Positions 59,412 through 64,000 of a DNA stretch of 64,000 nucleotides are shown here, one piece after another; position 1 is the first letter of the stretch, and every line of letters starts with the position of its first letter. This DNA comes from Oreohelix idahoensis (Eukaryota; Mollusca; Gastropoda; Stylommatophora; Oreohelicidae). The stretch is from the NCBI GenBank assembly GCA_024509875.1, contig JAMPIV010022924.1:1-64000 (forward strand). Reading direction: 5' to 3'. The notes below the pieces were generated by a model. It saw only the letters and a list, made by a program, of their open reading frames with translations, made no database searches and was not told where the DNA came from. The position numbers and the translations under genes were made by a program.

Positions 59412-60370
59412 GAAGGACAGCTTACAGAACCGTTTGGGATAAGAACAGGAGTGCGACAGGGATGCCTCTTGTCTCCATTTCTTTTCTTGCTGGCAATAGA
59501 TTGGGTTATGAGATCATCGGCAACACACAACAGAAATGGAATCCAGTGGACTCTGACTAAGCAGTTGGATGATCTGGATTTTGCTGATGACTTGGCTCTT
59601 CTGTCCCATAGCCGTAATCAGATGCAGGACAAATTGAAAACACTTGATGAGAGGTCACAGCAATTGGGTCTGAAAATACACAGGGAAAAGACAAAAATAA
59701 TGCGAATAAATGCAGGTAATGATAACAGGGTTGAACTTGAAGAAACACCAATACAAGATGTAGAATCATACACATATCTTGGCAGTAATATAGACAAAGT
59801 TGGAGGGACAGACAGCGATATCAAAATAAGAATACAAAAGGCAAGAGGAGCTTTCATTGCATTGGGAAATATATGGAGATCAAGAGAAATAGGATCCAAC
59901 ACGAAAATAAGAATCTTCAACTCAAATGTGAAGTCAGTCCTATTGTATGGCTCTGAGACATGGAGAACAACAAAGACAACAACCAAAAAGCTACAGACTT
60001 TCATAAATGGGTGCTTGCGTAGAATAGAGGGATTAAAATGGTATGACAAGGTTACCAACGTGGAACTGATGACAAGAACTAGACAAGTGCCAGTGGAACA
60101 AGAAATGAGAAGAAGACGATGGCGATGGATAGGACACACACTGAGAAAACCTGTTGATAGCATTACAAGGCAGTCCTTGTTCTGGAACCCCCAGGGCAAG
60201 AGAGGCAGAGGAAGACCAAGAAGTACATGGAGAGGAGAGTTGGAAACAGAGGTGAAAATGATGAGGAGAACATGGAAAGAACTTGAGATGATGGTACGTG
60301 ACAGGAGGACTTGGCATGTGTTTGTTGAAGGCCTATGCTCCTTTGGGAGTGGAGGGTTATGAATGAATGA
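59412..60370 (+). mobile_element. RTE-like LINE, young 5'-truncated copy
   Basis: A 959-bp insert flanked by ATAAAGTAAACT (59400-59411 and 60371-60382). It ends in GGGTTATGAATGAATGA, a short (TGAA)n tail. The coding frame is open from the truncation to the stop at 60360-60362. Confidence 0.95.
59415..60362 (+). CDS. RTE-like LINE reverse transcriptase, C-terminal part (open frame)
   Basis: From the truncation point the frame reads GQLTEPFGIRTGVRQGCLLS, then FADDLALLSHSRNQMQDKLK (active site), VESYTYLGSNIDKVGGTDSD, LLYGSETWRTTKTTTKKLQT, RRWRWIGHTLRKPVDSITRQ, GKRGRGRPRSTWRGELETEV and MVRDRRTWHVFVEGLCSFGS. No stop or frameshift was found over more than 300 codons. It lacks endonuclease and early RT motifs. 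It is not autonomous. Confidence 0.88.
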   Translation, partial: GQLTEPFGIRTGVRQGCLLSPFLFLLAIDWVMRSSATHNRNGIQWTLTKQLDDLDFADDLALLSHSRNQMQDKLKTLDERSQQLGLKIHREKTKIMRINAGNDNRVELEETPIQDVESYTYLGSNIDKVGGTDSDIKIRIQKARGAFIALGNIWRSREIGSNTKIRIFNSNVKSVLLYGSETWRTTKTTTKKLQTFINGCLRRIEGLKWYDKVTNVELMTRTRQVPVEQEMRRRRWRWIGHTLRKPVDSITRQSLFWNPQGKRGRGRPRSTWRGELETEVKMMRRTWKELEMMVRDRRTWHVFVEGLCSFGSGGL

Positions 60371-60382
60371 ATAAAGTAAACT

Positions 60383-61982
<1,600 letters not shown>

Positions 61983-62060
61983 AAGGTTCTTCTATTCTGA
62001 AATAGCCGTTTCCCAGCTGCAGTCTGAGAAGTTTCTTATTACCGGGAATTTTCAATTCCA
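61983..62060 (-). mobile_element. LINE-A C-terminal scrap
   Basis: About 78 bp whose minus strand encodes ELKIPGNKKLLRLQLGNGYF and RIEEP, the LINE-A C-terminal domain. No UTR or tail is attached. Confidence 0.75.
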
Positions 62061-63646
62061 GCCACTGACCGGAGAAGAGTTTCTAAATAGGCTAAGAGCA
62101 TACAATACTCAATACAAGATTAATAAAATTGAAAGAATATCAAAAAAATTTTTTTTTTAAATTTCAACTGTAGTTAGTACACTAGAAAGACAGGAAATCC
62201 ATACGCACTTGTACAATGGCAGTAGGAAAATTTCTACAAAACATTTTTTACGGTAGTAGGGGGGATGCCATAACCTTCCGCACTTCTTAATGGGAGTTGG
62301 TAGAAGTACTGATATTTTACAGCTATAACAGAACAAATCTGCCATACCCCTCTCTCTTAACTACTCCTAGTCCATAGCTTTTAAATGATTGAGAATATTC
62401 CGGTTAAATACTTCTTTTGCTTTCGATATCTCTTACTTGCACGTTAACTCGCAATAACTCAGAATGGGAAGGGGAATTGACTACTAAATCGGTTCACTAT
62501 TTTAAAGTAACAAAATAACAGTAATGACAACAATAATATTTGTATTAAAGTATACCAAGCTTGCAGTAATTTTAGTTAAAAAGAGAATGCTGTATATCAC
62601 ACTGGACTTCAATATGTTTTACTGTACCAAAGAAATTCTACTGCTTCCTCTCCTCCACCCCCAATTGCCATCTAATTTTGGCTTGTAAACCCTAAAAATA
62701 TCTGGCGTTATGTTTTGAAAACTTAGAAAAATGGCTACTTTGTGCAGAGCGTGTTAAATGTTGTAAATTCAGGTTGCTGACTGGTATCAAGCGATTACTC
62801 GTAGGTGCCTTTTGCATTGTTCATATTCCCATGCAGTATGTTAAAGTATATATTTTGTACAATAGCGTTGACGATCTGTTTGCCCAGGCGTATTTAGTTC
62901 TTATTTCATGCAAGTAGTGCCTAGGCCTACTTAATAGCCTACACAGTGATGTCGCTCTGAATTTTAAAAATAAAAAGCAAAGATGATAGCCTACCTTTAA
63001 AAAAAAAACAACATAGAAATACAAAAACGTTTGAATATGTACTGTCTCGAGAAAGTTCGTGTATATCTTATTATTTATGGGTACGTAATGCGGTATCGAA
63101 CTTGCAGAAATAAGGCTATCAATACGTAGACCTATAAGGCCTAGGGCCCTAGGGCCTAACAAAAATATTACAAATAACCTGCTAGCTGTCGTCGAAACAA
63201 TATGAGCATAGGCCTGTGTTAGTTCAAGGATAGTCATTAATCATTCAAACATAAATTATGCGCAGAAAAAGTTAAAACTAGTGAAGCTCAGTGAAACAAG
63301 CACAACATTGGGCAAAAATTAGACACTGGAATAATTAAGTTTCAAGGAAACATTTAGGCTAACTGATGACTTTGACATGCACCTTGCATTTTGTCAATTT
63401 TTCAAGATATTTTGTGAGAACGTTCAGTTGGCAGAATGTTTAGAGCGGTTAAAAGGAAGAACAGTGGGTCATGTTCCTTGATCATTAGGGTCAGGATTAA
63501 GGTTAGGTTTAGGATCCTAACCCTTACACCGGTAGTTTGGAAGCATAGTGGAACTAGGTCCACCATTATGCATGAACGCTATTGAACCAGACCCATAACC
63601 GTATCGCTTCGTCACATTGTAAAATGCTGTAAAGAAACAAAAATGC
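62061..63646. other. Unassigned
   Basis: No gene supported. It contains the GC-rich near-palindrome TAGGGCCCTAGGG near 63140-63160 and degenerate TTAGGG-like strings near 63484-63525. Confidence 0.4.
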
Positions 63647-63775
63647 AGATATAGACCTAACCCCAACCCCCGCTCCGCACCAGTGCGCCCCCCCCTCCCC
63701 ACCCGTGCCCCGCCCCCCCCCCCCCCCTCCGAACCCTAACCGACATCCTCCTCCACTCCCTTTAACAATGGCGTC
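63647..63775. repeat. C-rich segment between 15-bp direct repeats
   Basis: A 129-bp C-rich block with a C run of about 18, bounded by AAGAAACAAAAATGC at 63632-63646 and 63776-63790. The repeats look like a target duplication but the block matches no known element end. Confidence 0.6.
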
Positions 63776-63779
63776 AAGA

Positions 63780-63950
63780 AACAAAAATGCTCAGCAGTTT
63801 GTTCGTTTAGTCTACATGTGCACAGTGGTGAAGCAGACAATCGTAGCTTGTACATGTGTTTTTTCAGTTTGTTATGCCCTGTCCTGTAGCGAAAAATGGT
63901 GATCTGTCCCTGCCAGTCAAGAGTGTGGTAGTCATCTTGAACCTCAGCTG
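63780..63950 (-). mobile_element. I-type LINE C-terminal scrap
   Basis: It matches the 7600-7740 region closely. The minus strand covers the ITIF/HNKLN-like block, the CTCGL knuckle region and the AEH stretch, with many changes. The end of the window follows. Confidence 0.65.
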
Positions 63951-64000
63951 TATAGTTGAAACAGAATTTACCAGTTGGAATTTGTATCCATGATTTGATA

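Noticed and set aside
63484..63750. Interstitial telomeric repeats (TTAGGG-like strings; also 10190-10210 and 29741-29755)
   Set aside because: Only one or two degenerate units occur each time; no array.
63517..63784. Gly/Arg-rich minus-strand frames
   Set aside because: They are reverse translations of the C-rich block and lack any coding evidence.

Overview
This window is metazoan nuclear DNA: AT-rich, intron-scale spacing, long (TA)n arrays and wall-to-wall transposable elements, with a single recognisable host exon (a Rab GTPase first exon, minus strand, 3792-3909). The mix of tRNA-derived SINEs, LINEs with (GAA)n or (TGAA)n tails, RNase H-bearing I-type LINEs and large Ty3/gypsy elements fits an invertebrate such as a mollusc, but that placement is inference and nothing here fixes the species.

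Layout. 242-2578 and 34753-36939 are two decayed copies of one DNA transposon family. Each encodes the same kind of protein, of a type often seen annotated as an uncharacterized host protein. I found that each copy is bounded by inverted repeats starting CACTA/CACTG and by a TTA target-site duplication, so it is CACTA (EnSpm)-like. 2641-10185 is a scrap-yard of LINE 3' ends and SINEs around the Rab exon. 10330-22290 is an I-type LINE (here called LINE-A) interrupted by a Ty3/gypsy element (10714-21768). 22909-25692 is an RNase H-less LINE with a C-terminal zinc finger, itself hit by a SINE and bracketed by an inverted repeat. 26590-27985 holds another RTE-like scrap and a LINE-A copy with a twin-priming inversion. 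28000-32030 is mostly unassigned with two (TA)n arrays. 32203-34370 is a hAT transposon with a deleted core. 36943-40010 is a decayed I-type LINE carrying a hAT-derived miniature element and a SINE.

The best preserved part is a nested stack at 40490-53600. LINE-A (minus strand) was interrupted by an RTE-like LINE (41157-42345, 10-bp target-site duplication) and by a 9.9-kb Ty3/gypsy element (43298-53236, minus strand, 5-bp duplication CCTAC, nearly identical 1.3-kb LTRs). The rest (53600-64000) contains SINEs, more LINE-A and RTE-like pieces, one young RTE-like copy with an open frame (59412-60370) and unassigned DNA.

Main biological points: (1) the CACTA-type assignment of the uncharacterized protein family, with a candidate D-D-CxxC-E catalytic layout; (2) both gypsy elements carry integrase upstream of reverse transcriptase (gag-PR-INT-RT-RH), the unusual order known from the Gmr1-like group, and appear to have a CxxC/CGH motif instead of CCHC knuckles; (3) a roughly 300-bp SINE family in three copies with perfect target duplications whose 3' end matches the (GAA)n tail of the local I-type LINEs. 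All coordinates were read by eye; element edges without a target duplication are approximate.
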